The notes beneath the pieces were generated by a model, which was not told the DNA's origin, did not search any database, and worked only from the letters and a program-made list of their open reading frames with translations. 64,000 bases of DNA from an uncultured Bacteroidales bacterium. GTDB lineage: Bacteria > Bacteroidota > Bacteroidia > Bacteroidales > Paludibacteraceae. A program made the translations under genes and the position numbers. Shown here piece after piece: positions 26,101 to 35,700 of this stretch (the first letter of the stretch is position 1; each line of letters starts with the position of its first letter). The stretch is taken from the NCBI GenBank assembly GCA_902784585.1, contig CACZVM010000007.1, forward strand, positions 1 through 64,000, in the 5' to 3' direction.

Positions 26101-28545
26101 GAAGATCTGCTTAATATCTTTGTCGCCGGTGCCGGTGATGACGAACTCTACACGACGGTTGAGTTGGCGTCCCTCTTCGGTATCGTTGTCAGCCACATGT
26201 TCGCGTTCACCGCGACCTTCGGCGGTCATACGCTCGGCGGCTACGCCACGTTTGATCAGGTCAGCACGCACGGCATTGGCACGTCCCTCGGAGAGGATCT
26301 GGTTGGCCTCGTCGGTACCTACAGCATCGGTGTGACCGATGATATGGATCGTCACGCTGGGGTTCTCGAGCAAGAACTGCGCCAGATCGGACATCGCCTG
26401 CTCAGACTGCGGCAGGATATACGTCTTGTTGGTTGCGAAGAAGAGGTTCTCTATCTTAACCTTGATACCCTCCTTGATATGCTGCAGATATACATCGGCT
26501 GTATCGCGTACGAAGCGGATGGTGTCATCCTTCGGCATATAGCCCGTTGCACTCAGGTGAGCAATATAATTGCCCTCGGTGAGCGGCGTCTCGATGAAGC
26601 CGTCGTCGGACGACTGAGCGGCATAGAGCACCGTGGTATCGGAGAGAGCGGTCAGACGCACAGCAGCCTCGATCGGCTCGCGAGTGTCCACATCATATAT
26701 ATTCATACAGAGCGTATATACAATAGGCGCAGGAATGCGCTCCAAAGCCAGACGCAGGGTGTCGAACGAGAAATCTTCCACCGACTGAATGACTGTATCC
26801 GAAGGATAATAGCCATTCTTGGTAGCCGATACGCGGTACTGACCCGTCGCAAAACGGCCCTGCAACAGACCCTGACGGTTGGTATTCTTCTGCATGCGCT
26901 TGCCGGTCTCCACACTGGTGATCTCAACAGCCGCACCACCCAACGCAAGGGCAGAGTTCTCGTCGTATAGATAGACACCCATACGCGGCGTCGGCTTCTT
27001 CGGATATTCGCGTGTAGCTTTCTGCTTGCGCGGCAGGTTGAACCATACAGCCACCTTGGCTCCTACGAGGAAGGGATTTACCTTGGCATTAGCTGCCGAG
27101 GTGGTAGCCAGCGCAGAGGTGGAAGAATAATCCAGAGGATTAGCCGACGACATGAGCACCGCAGGTATATCCTGGGTAGCCTCGGGCCATCCGGCAATCG
27201 CCTCCGGCACCTGATACTTAAGCACATTGAGGAAACCGTAGTCCACAAAGACCGAAGCACGCACCTTCGCCTTGGACTTAACCCACTGATCGAGGTTAAC
27301 GCCGATCTCTGCGTGCGCAGCGGCATTGATGCCCCACTTGACAGAAGAAGAGGAACTATTCATCGCCTGATCGGTAACGAGCGTATGACTGAACATCTGC
27401 TCGAGGTCGGTGGTGAGTTCGGTATCGGTGATCGATGTGGTGAGACTGCCGCTGACGGACGACTGGCCCATCACGCCAAGACCCACCTTGACACCCGCCT
27501 GCCAGAACAGAGGAATGTTCTTCAGTTCCATACCGAACAAGACAGGAACTTGCACGAAGCCTCCTATCAGCTTGTCCTTCATCGAACGGAAAGCATAATG
27601 GTAGGTCATACGATCGGCATAAGGATCCATACCGAACGAGCGCGTGAGCGTACCCTCATCGTTGTTAGAGATGCCCATCTGTGAATTATAGAACGTGAAC
27701 TCCACGCCGGTGGTGAAGAGCATCTGCTTGTAGCGCAGCTGGTAGCCCAGGCCGAGGCCGCCGCCCACGAAACCGTTGTCTTTGTTCTTGAATCCCAGCG
27801 GATTAGCTCCTAGCGCAGCGGAATTGTCGTAGTTGATACCGGATGTAAAGAGGTTGCTATACCCCACCATTCCCCAGAAACCGAGACGATGGTCGATATC
27901 ACGATTGTTGTATGCTTCGGCGCGGGCATTTGCCTTGTCGATCGCCTCCACTTGCGCCATATACTGCGCTTTCTCCTCGGCGGCAGAAAGCTGGGGAGCG
28001 GGTGCTGCCTTGGCTACCTGCTTGGTTGACTTAGAAGACTGCTTCTTCTTAGCCTGAGTTTTGGATTGCTTTGCCTTCTGCTGAGCGGCCTTCTCCTTCT
28101 GCTGAGCTGCTTTAGCCTGCTGTTTCTCGCGATCGGCTTGCTGCTTGGCTTGCTGTTTCTCGCGATCAGCCTGCTGTTTAGCCTGCTGTTTCTCGCGATC
28201 GGCTTGCTGCTTGGCTTGCTGTTTCTCACGATCAGCCTGCTGCTTAGCTTGCTGTTTCTCGCGATCGGCTTGTTGCTTGGCTTGCTGTTTCTCACGCTCG
28301 GCTTTGGCCTTCGCCTGCTCTTTGGCGCGCTGCTCGCGTTCGCGTTGCTGCTGTGCCTTGGCTTTCTCACGCTCACGCTGCTGCTGCGCTTTCGCCTTCT
28401 CGCGATCGCGTTGCTGCTTAGTCTTCGCCTTATCGTCAGCAGAATAAACCACTGCTACCGAATTGTCCACTATAGAAGCCAGCGGGGCAATCATCGTCAT
28501 GCCCATTGCCAAAAGGAGTATGTAAAGGATTCGTTTCATCTTCAT
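26098..28545 (-). CDS. OmpA-family protein with Lys/Gln coiled repeats, outer-membrane barrel and two carboxypeptidase-regulatory-like domains
   Basis: The 815-residue protein has four parts. After a signal peptide (cleavage perhaps near 35), residues about 38-180 form a highly charged repeat, mostly the 11-residue unit REKQQAKQQAD, likely a long helix. Residues about 205-490 form a beta barrel similar to two other barrel proteins here. Two beta-sandwich units with carboxypeptidase-regulatory/PEGA-type look follow (VYLYDENSALALGGAAVEIT and NIYDVDTREPIEAAVRLTAL). The C-terminal OmpA domain (INGHTD-like IIGHTDAVGT, then GEREHVADNDTEEGRQLNRR) binds peptidoglycan. The start forms a TGATG overlap with the upstream barrel gene. 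It could anchor or help export the two secreted proteins encoded downstream; that is inference. Confidence 0.85.
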   Translation of the reverse strand: MKMKRILYILLLAMGMTMIAPLASIVDNSVAVVYSADDKAKTKQQRDREKAKAQQQREREKAKAQQQREREQRAKEQAKAKAEREKQQAKQQADREKQQAKQQADREKQQAKQQADREKQQAKQQADREKQQAKQQADREKQQAKAAQQKEKAAQQKAKQSKTQAKKKQSSKSTKQVAKAAPAPQLSAAEEKAQYMAQVEAIDKANARAEAYNNRDIDHRLGFWGMVGYSNLFTSGINYDNSAALGANPLGFKNKDNGFVGGGLGLGYQLRYKQMLFTTGVEFTFYNSQMGISNNDEGTLTRSFGMDPYADRMTYHYAFRSMKDKLIGGFVQVPVLFGMELKNIPLFWQAGVKVGLGVMGQSSVSGSLTTSITDTELTTDLEQMFSHTLVTDQAMNSSSSSVKWGINAAAHAEIGVNLDQWVKSKAKVRASVFVDYGFLNVLKYQVPEAIAGWPEATQDIPAVLMSSANPLDYSSTSALATTSAANAKVNPFLVGAKVAVWFNLPRKQKATREYPKKPTPRMGVYLYDENSALALGGAAVEITSVETGKRMQKNTNRQGLLQGRFATGQYRVSATKNGYYPSDTVIQSVEDFSFDTLRLALERIPAPIVYTLCMNIYDVDTREPIEAAVRLTALSDTTVLYAAQSSDDGFIETPLTEGNYIAHLSATGYMPKDDTIRFVRDTADVYLQHIKEGIKVKIENLFFATNKTYILPQSEQAMSDLAQFLLENPSVTIHIIGHTDAVGTDEANQILSEGRANAVRADLIKRGVAAERMTAEGRGEREHVADNDTEEGRQLNRRVEFVITGTGDKDIKQIF
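28111..28302. repeat. 33-nt coding tandem repeat (5-6 copies)
   Basis: Near-identical 33-nt units encode REKQQAKQQAD repeats of the OmpA-type protein. Copies differ at a few silent positions (GCGATCGGC versus ACGATCAGC), in an alternating pattern that hints at expansion of a two-unit block. Looser QQREREKAKA repeats continue to about 28430. Confidence 0.92.
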
Positions 28546-29504
28546 CAGTCTTTAATAGATTGGTTACCCAAGCGCTTACGATAGCCGCGCTGGTTCTTTT
28601 GGTTGTCGTAGATATAGGATTTGGCCTTGATCGGCATCTCAAATGCAATCGTATACTTGATACCCACACTCATATTACGCACCACTGCAGCATTGGAGAG
28701 GTTGCTGAGCATAAGGGGTTGAACGAAGAACTTCACGCCCTGATCGGTCTCGCGATACTCGAACGGCGGGAGTCCGCTTCCGCCTGTATGGATATTGAGC
28801 AGACCGAAATCCAGATATGCCGCCAGATACATACGCTTCTTGTCGGGATTGCGACGGAAGACCTGATAGAACGTGGTCTTATCGATACGCACACCCAATT
28901 CGGCATGCGCCATCAGCTGGAAGTTCCACTTAAGCGGCAGGGTACCGCTTCCCATATACTGGTTGGACTCAAACTGATGGTTCGGCATATCGAAGAAAGG
29001 ATCGTACGGACGTTCGTACTCGCCATACGTCGTGAAATGTGCGCCGGAGGATGTAGCACCATAGAGATTGATCGACATCTTCGGACCCACCATAAAATAG
29101 AAGCGTTTCCATTCGCCGCCCAGCAGAATCGGGATGTTGAGATTGATCATATGGGTCAAATCGCGCGCCTTATCCACCTGGACATGCATATCAAACAGCT
29201 CACCCTCGGTATCCATCATCGGCAGATAGAAGTCGAGCGAATTGATGCGATTGGCATGCAACTCGTAGAGAAACTCCGCACCGAAGGAGAAGATAAAATC
29301 GTTGTAGAAGACGCGATAGTCCGCACCCAGATTCAGGTTGAGGCCGGAAGCCGGCTGATAACCCTGGATGTCATGCAGCAAGGCCGAATAGCCCAAATCG
29401 GCATGTGTCGTCACGAAATGACGCAACTCCGGAGCCAAGCGTGTATGTGCGCTAGCGCACACGCTAGACACCACCCAACATAATATGAGGATATACCTTT
29501 TCAC
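28545..29504 (-). CDS. Outer-membrane beta-barrel protein, first gene of the surface operon
   Basis: The 319-residue protein has a signal peptide (MKRYILILCWVVSSVCASA) and then alternating beta strands of a small outer-membrane barrel. A core stretch, NIPILLGGEWKRFYFMVGPK at about 115-134, has clear counterparts in the OmpA-type protein (VPVLFGMELK) and in the barrel at 53417-54421 (VPLMVGVQHRRFYMLAGMK). These three are therefore paralogues. The C-terminal 30 residues are basic. Its stop and the next start share TGATG, showing coupling. PorT- or PorP/SprF-type roles in export are possible but not shown. The signal-peptide end contains a 14-bp perfect palindrome (29447-29460). Confidence 0.78.
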   Translation of the reverse strand: MKRYILILCWVVSSVCASAHTRLAPELRHFVTTHADLGYSALLHDIQGYQPASGLNLNLGADYRVFYNDFIFSFGAEFLYELHANRINSLDFYLPMMDTEGELFDMHVQVDKARDLTHMINLNIPILLGGEWKRFYFMVGPKMSINLYGATSSGAHFTTYGEYERPYDPFFDMPNHQFESNQYMGSGTLPLKWNFQLMAHAELGVRIDKTTFYQVFRRNPDKKRMYLAAYLDFGLLNIHTGGSGLPPFEYRETDQGVKFFVQPLMLSNLSNAAVVRNMSVGIKYTIAFEMPIKAKSYIYDNQKNQRGYRKRLGNQSIKD

Positions 29505-29538
29505 AGACTATATGTAGCCATTTTGCCAAATTAGGCGG

Positions 29539-29570
29539 CAAAATTACAAAAAATATCCCAATTGTGCAAG
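29539..29570 (-). promoter_or_regulatory. Promoter of the four-gene surface operon
   Basis: On the minus strand the -7 box TAATTTTG (29546-29539) lies 20 nt after CTTG (29570-29567). The leader is about 30 nt. A TGACAAAATG element lies about 30 nt upstream of the -33 box. Confidence 0.7.
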
Positions 29571-29631
29571 TTTTTGCGCATTTTTTTATTCATTTTCCCT
29601 CATTTTGTCAACTCAACATGATAATTTGCAT

Positions 29632-29662
29632 ACAAAAAGGGCTACCTTGCGGCAGCCCCTTT
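29632..29662 (-). terminator. Terminator of the 3,129-residue protein gene
   Basis: On the minus strand, GGGCTGCC pairs with GGTAGCCC (one mismatch) across a GCAA tetraloop, followed by TTTTTG. Confidence 0.85.
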
Positions 29663-29663
29663 C

Positions 29664-29700
29664 GTATGTACAGTGTACGAATGTACGATGTACGAGAGTG
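29664..29700. repeat. TGTACGA short array after the 3,129-residue protein gene
   Basis: Units TGTACAG, TGTACGAA, TGTACGA and TGTACGAG lie between the stop codon and the terminator. Confidence 0.75.
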
Positions 29701-29701
29701 A

Positions 29702-32700
29702 TTATTTTACTTCCACTTTCTGGCCGGTGATGTTGTAAACAACGCCGTTGATGAGGATGTAAACCTGGTTGTTGCGGATGAACTTAACAGCCTTGCTGCC
29801 AATGTTCGAATCAGCGTTCTCAAAGTCAGTCGGGTAATCCAGGTGCTTGATCAACAAGTTGTCGATAGCAGCCGGAGCACCATCGGAATCTGCATCATCG
29901 TTGGTCCAAACGAAGACGAGGCGATGGAGACCCGCAGCAATAGTCGGCGTAACAGCACTCTTGAGAGTCCAAGCAGCCTGCGATACAAGTGCTTGAGCGC
30001 CATCCAGTGCAATCCATTCCGCCGGCAGCGTAGTGCTGGTCAAACCAGCAGCGAGCACACCTGCTGTTAGTTCGACATCCGCCGGGATGAGAGCAACTCG
30101 CATGTAATCAAGTGCACCATCTTCCTCGTTGTACTCACCAACGCACTTATAGTCGTACGAAATAGTGAAGGTACCATCAACGGTGAAGTCGAAGAGCTTG
30201 GTTGCATAGGATACAGACGTAGCCTCATCATCGTAAGCATAAGCAGCACCATTGTTGGAGATATAGAGGGCATTGCTTTCCTCTGCAGCAGCACTGCCAA
30301 TCATCCAAGCGTTGGTCTGATCGCCATTGATAAACTTCCATCCAGCAGCGGACTCGAACTCATCGCTGTATTCGAACGATACAACCTGAGCGAACTCAAG
30401 CGTACTGAACTCGATAGAAACTGCTTCGCTATTGCCATCCTCACCACAAGCTCTACGCAGGTAGAAGATGTAGTCGGTGGACTCAGCAAGGCCGGTTACT
30501 ACAATAGAGTTAGCATCTGCAGGAACAGCGATGTAGTCAGGCAACAACTCCATGTTCGCCTGAACAACCGCGTACTCCCACGAAGCGCCAGCAACAGCCT
30601 TCCAAGTGAAGGTAGCACCATCATAGGTTTCGTCAGAAACAGCCAGGTGTTTCGGGTTCGGGCAAGCCGGACCTACGCCAGGAGCGTACTCAATCGTCAT
30701 CTTCGGCAAGAAGTTACGTTGAGCAAAGCTGGTACCGGTACCATAGCCACCCATAGAAGCACCTGTTGTAGTAACACCGTACCAGTTGCAACCAGCCCAA
30801 GTACCAGCGACGGTCTGCTTGATACCAATCATGAGGTTACCTCCTTCATATTGGAACGGTTGATCGAACGTAACTACCATCTTTTCGTCCACAATAGACA
30901 GGCTTGCAGCTGTCATGACTTGTGTCATTGCATCCCAATCAGCCTCTGCAGCGAGAGTGGCTTCGGGAGCCTCAGCTACGTAAACCTCGAAGAGCGCATC
31001 GCCCCAGGAAGTTCTAGTAGTACTCGTATATTTACCGTAGAAGGTCAGCGACTTGATCGAATCCCACTCCAACTCTTCCAGAGCAGTCTCCGGAATGATG
31101 AACTGGCTACGTTGAGAAGCATAATCCACATTAGATCCATTCACAGGTACATAACCGTTGGTAGCAGTACCATCGTTTACAGTGATCTGGTATGCTGCAG
31201 TCGGCTTGAAGGAGATAACAGCGCTATAGAGGCTCTTACCATCCAGTTCACCGCAGTCAGCCTTAACGCGAGCGTAGTAGGTAGTCTCAGCGGTCAGACC
31301 CGTGAGATCGAGCGTAGCAGAATCGCTTACCAATGCCACGATCGAATCGGACATATTGGCATTCTCACTATACTCAACAACCCAAGCCTGTTCGTCACCA
31401 CCGGCAACCCAGTTGAGGGTAGCAACGTTACCGTTACCCGGCGTGAGGACAGCAGCCAAACCGGTCGGAGCCGGGCAAGCAACAGTTGTCGTGAAGGACT
31501 TAGCGTCGGTCCACTTGCTGAAGCCGTCTTGCTCGCCGCAGTTAGCGCGCACGTATACATAATAGGTGTGCTCAGGCAATAGGTTAGCCAATACGTACGG
31601 ATTGTCGGTTACATCCAAGATGTTAGCCAATGTATCCGGACGGCTGGTAGCGATGGTATCATAAGCAATCTGCCATGCATCCTGGCCCTCAGCGGTCCAA
31701 GCCACCTTAGCGGTATGTGCCTTGATCTCAGAGATGTTCAGGCCGGTCGGCTTGATACAGCTCGGTACGAGGTCGATGAGCACATTGTCGATATGGAGGT
31801 TGTTGTCCGCATTGGTAACAGTAGACTCACCATAGAATGCCACCTTGATAGACTGACCGTTGTAAGCAGCGAGGCTGATAGCCACTTGCTCACCGGTAGC
31901 AGAACATGCGATGTTGTTGTAAACATACTCAGAGCTATCGTTATCCCATTGACGGAGGATCGTCCAGGTAGCTGCGTTATCCGTAGAAACGAGTACCACA
32001 AACTTGTCGTCTGTACCGGTGGTTGCCGGAGCACCCAGCGTACCAGAGAAAGCCGTCAATGCGAGATCGAAGGTCAGCTGTACATCACCATCAACAAATA
32101 CCGACGGAGTCTCCAACCAGTGGTAGCGAGCTGTTCCATAGATATTGATACGTGCGTGGTTGTCGAATACGCCATTGTTGGTACCGAAATACCATAAAGA
32201 TGCAGAAGTACGAGCTGTACCATTGAGCACATTGCTCAACAAACCGGCGTACTGGCTCCAATCAGTCGGAAGCGCTGTTCCGAACTTCTCCTCGAACGGA
32301 ACACCGTAAGCGGTCTTGAAGATCTGTTGCTGCGACCAAGCGTCCGAGCAAGCAGCTTGCACCTTCACGCTGTAGGAGGTATTAGTAGTAAGACCTTCGA
32401 GCAGATACGGGCTGCTGACATTATAGATTGTATCAGCATTCGCACCATCCGAATAAGTCAGGTTGAAGCCTGTCTGACCGTAGGTATTCCAGCTAATCAA
32501 CAACGAAGTAGGCGTAATGCTATCGGCCTGAAGATCACTCGGTGTCTGGCAGAGACTTGCAGTATGGAAGGTGAAGAGTTCACTCCACATACTATAGTCT
32601 TCGTTCTCGCCTTCGCTACAGTTCGCACGTACATACACGTGGTATAAGGTATCGGTTGCGAGTTCAGCGATTGCATACGGGAGAGCCGTTACATCGTGAA

Positions 32701-35700
32701 TATCCTCTGCCGTTACATTAGCAAGATCGAATGCCGGATCAGCCGAGTAAACGACTTGCCATGCATGCTGATCCTCTGTACCCTTCGTCCAGTTGAGAAC
32801 AGCCGAAGAAGAGGTGATATCAGAAACAGCGATGTTCTTCACCACGAAGCAGGTAGGCATCTCACCATGAACATGGTCAATCTTCACCTTCGGGTTGAAG
32901 TTACTCTTCGATGCAGCATTGGAACTATACTGATACATAGAGTTACCGGATACACCCGACTTACCATACCAAGAGCAAGATACATCCGTACCTGTTACAG
33001 TTTGCTTGAAGCCAATCAAGAGGTTACCGCCTTGGTACTGGAACGGTTTATCCAGGGTAACTTCCATCTGCTTGTTGGCAAGTTCGAGATGCTTCGAGTT
33101 CACAACTTTCTGCATGTCCGTCCATGCAACCATTGCAGAAAGAACCGTGTCATTCGTTTCAGCTACGTATACATCAAATTGAGCACCTTCCCAAGTTGCC
33201 GTAGTCGTGCTGGAGAAGAATGTCAGTTTTGTGATAGAATCCCACTGGATAGTAGCAATCTCTTTCTCCGGAATGATGAACTGGCTATTAGTTCCCATAT
33301 CTGCGTAGTATCCGTAGAACGGAACATAGCTACCGGTAGTTGTACCATCGTTGATGATGATAGCGTTCATCGGTGTGAAGGAGATCACATTAGACCACTC
33401 ACTCTCTTCTGTCTCACTACAAATTGCTTTTACGCGAGCGTAATAGGTAGAATCAGAGATGAGACCGGTGAGACTGAGTGTCGGCTCGGTTACATTCGCT
33501 GTGATAGCGTCTGCAAACTTAGGATCCATACCATATTGTACCTCCCAAGCGGAAGCAGCACCGGCAGCCCATTTGAGGGTAGCAATCGAACCTTGACCCT
33601 TCGTCAGAACAGCTGTTAAGCTATCCGGCTCGAGGCAGTTCGGAATCGAGTCAATCACGATGTCGTCAATATGAACACCCTTATAGGAAGAAGTAGGTGC
33701 ATCCATCTTGATAGCGATATACTTCGCTCCGCCTTCGTACGCATTGAACAATACTCTAAACGGCTCATAGGTTGCAGCCGAAGGAGTAATAGTATCCAAA
33801 GCCACATAAGTAGAAGCGTCAGCCGGATCGGACATGACACCTACCGTAAACGTAGCATTATACGAAGCAGAGTATTTACGCGCGTTGAAACGCATACGCA
33901 ATGCGCTGATACCCTCCATTTCCGGAAGAACAGCGTACTGATCCGTAACAGCTCCTGCAGTACTACTATAATATGCATAGAACTTCAAGCTGTTCAGGCC
34001 GGAGTTAGCATACGTAGCACCCTTGTATACCATCGGATAGGAGTTATACGAGGTGTTCGTACCGGTATTGATCTGGCTCCAGCAGAGCGGCAGGTTCTTA
34101 CCAGTAGTCTTACCCTCCATGATATCGAAGTTCTCGCTGTACGGGAATTCCGAAACAAGTGCACAACCGGTATGGATTGTAATCGGGATTGAATACTCGG
34201 AAGTATCCGTAGCACCACAGAGCGCTGCGACTTGTACATCGTAATAGGTAGCGGCTTTGAGACCGTCAATGACGAAGGCAGAGTCATTATCTGCAGCGAT
34301 AGTGGTCCAAACGGAATCAGTAGCCTCTTTGTACTGAACAGCCCAAGCTGTTTCGGAACCTTGTGCCTCCCATTTCAGAAGTACAGAGGAAGCCGTAGCA
34401 AGGCTGTCAACAGCCTCTACGTTCTCCGGTTTCTGACAATCCGGGATGTAGGAGATCTTGATATCATCGATACAGCAGGTATACTGGCCGCTATAGTTCC
34501 AGCGGAATACCAGACGATAAGCCTCGTCCGGAATCGTATCCAGTTTCGTCTCACGATAAGACATCGCTCCATTACTGCGTTCGTACGCAACCAAGTCATG
34601 GTAATACGCAGCCGTATCTATATATCCCAGATACAAAGTACCGTTGGTAGCACTCTCTGTTTGCATCCAGAATCCGATCTGCAAGAACTTGAGCGAATCA
34701 GCCAATTCCGGTAATGCAGCCAAGCAGTCACCCTTACCATGGAAGGTTAAGGCATTTGTTCCCTCATGCACGTAAGCGTACGAGGTACTCTTTGTCTTAT
34801 CCAAAATATGCGGGTAAACGGTTGCGCCATTAGCAATAGCTGCATCCCAACAAACAGGAACTACACCAGCAGCAGCATAGGTTGTACCCTCATAATCTTC
34901 AAAGCCTTCAATGAAGTCACCCTTCGTAGCAATAGAGTACGGCTCGCAAAGGGTAGCGATGGTGATCGGAGCGGTATACTCGCTGATAGCAGTCGAGTCT
35001 GCGGTATTACACCAAGCAGCTACGCGAACGTCGTAGATATTAGCAGCCTCCAAACCGGCAAGAACCAATGTATCGGACAATACAGAATCCGGAACGAGGG
35101 TCCAAACAGAGTCTGCAGTCTTCTTATACTGAACGAACCAGTTGGTTTCATTGAGACCCGGTGTCCAAGTGATCGTAGCCGAAGTGGTAGTGGTAAGACT
35201 ATCAATAACAGCCAAATCAGTCGGCTTCATACAAGACGGCAGCGCCTTCACTTCTACGTCATCCAAATACAAGTATGCATCACCGCTACCATAGTTACTG
35301 GTACCCTTGAAGTAGATAGTTACAATCTGACCGGTGTAATCAGAGAGGTTAATCTCATATGTAGACCAAGCAGAAATGCCTGCCAAATCGGTCTTCAATG
35401 GGATGCGATTCTCACCACCATCTTCAGAGATCAGCACCTCGCCTGCACCACCGGTAGGATTCTTCCAGCGGAAGGAAAGAACTGCATTCTCAGACAAGTT
35501 GATACGCGGCGTAGCCAAAACATTGGTGTTACCATTGCTATTTGAATACGAGTTGAAACGGAGGCATGTATCACCATTCGAAACATAACGATTCCATTTG
35601 TAGGTAGCACTAGTCGTTGTACCTTCTGAGTTGTCCCAATACTCGGGAATACCACTTGCGAGTCCGTTGAAGTTCTCGCTCCAAGGCATAGCCAGCGGCA

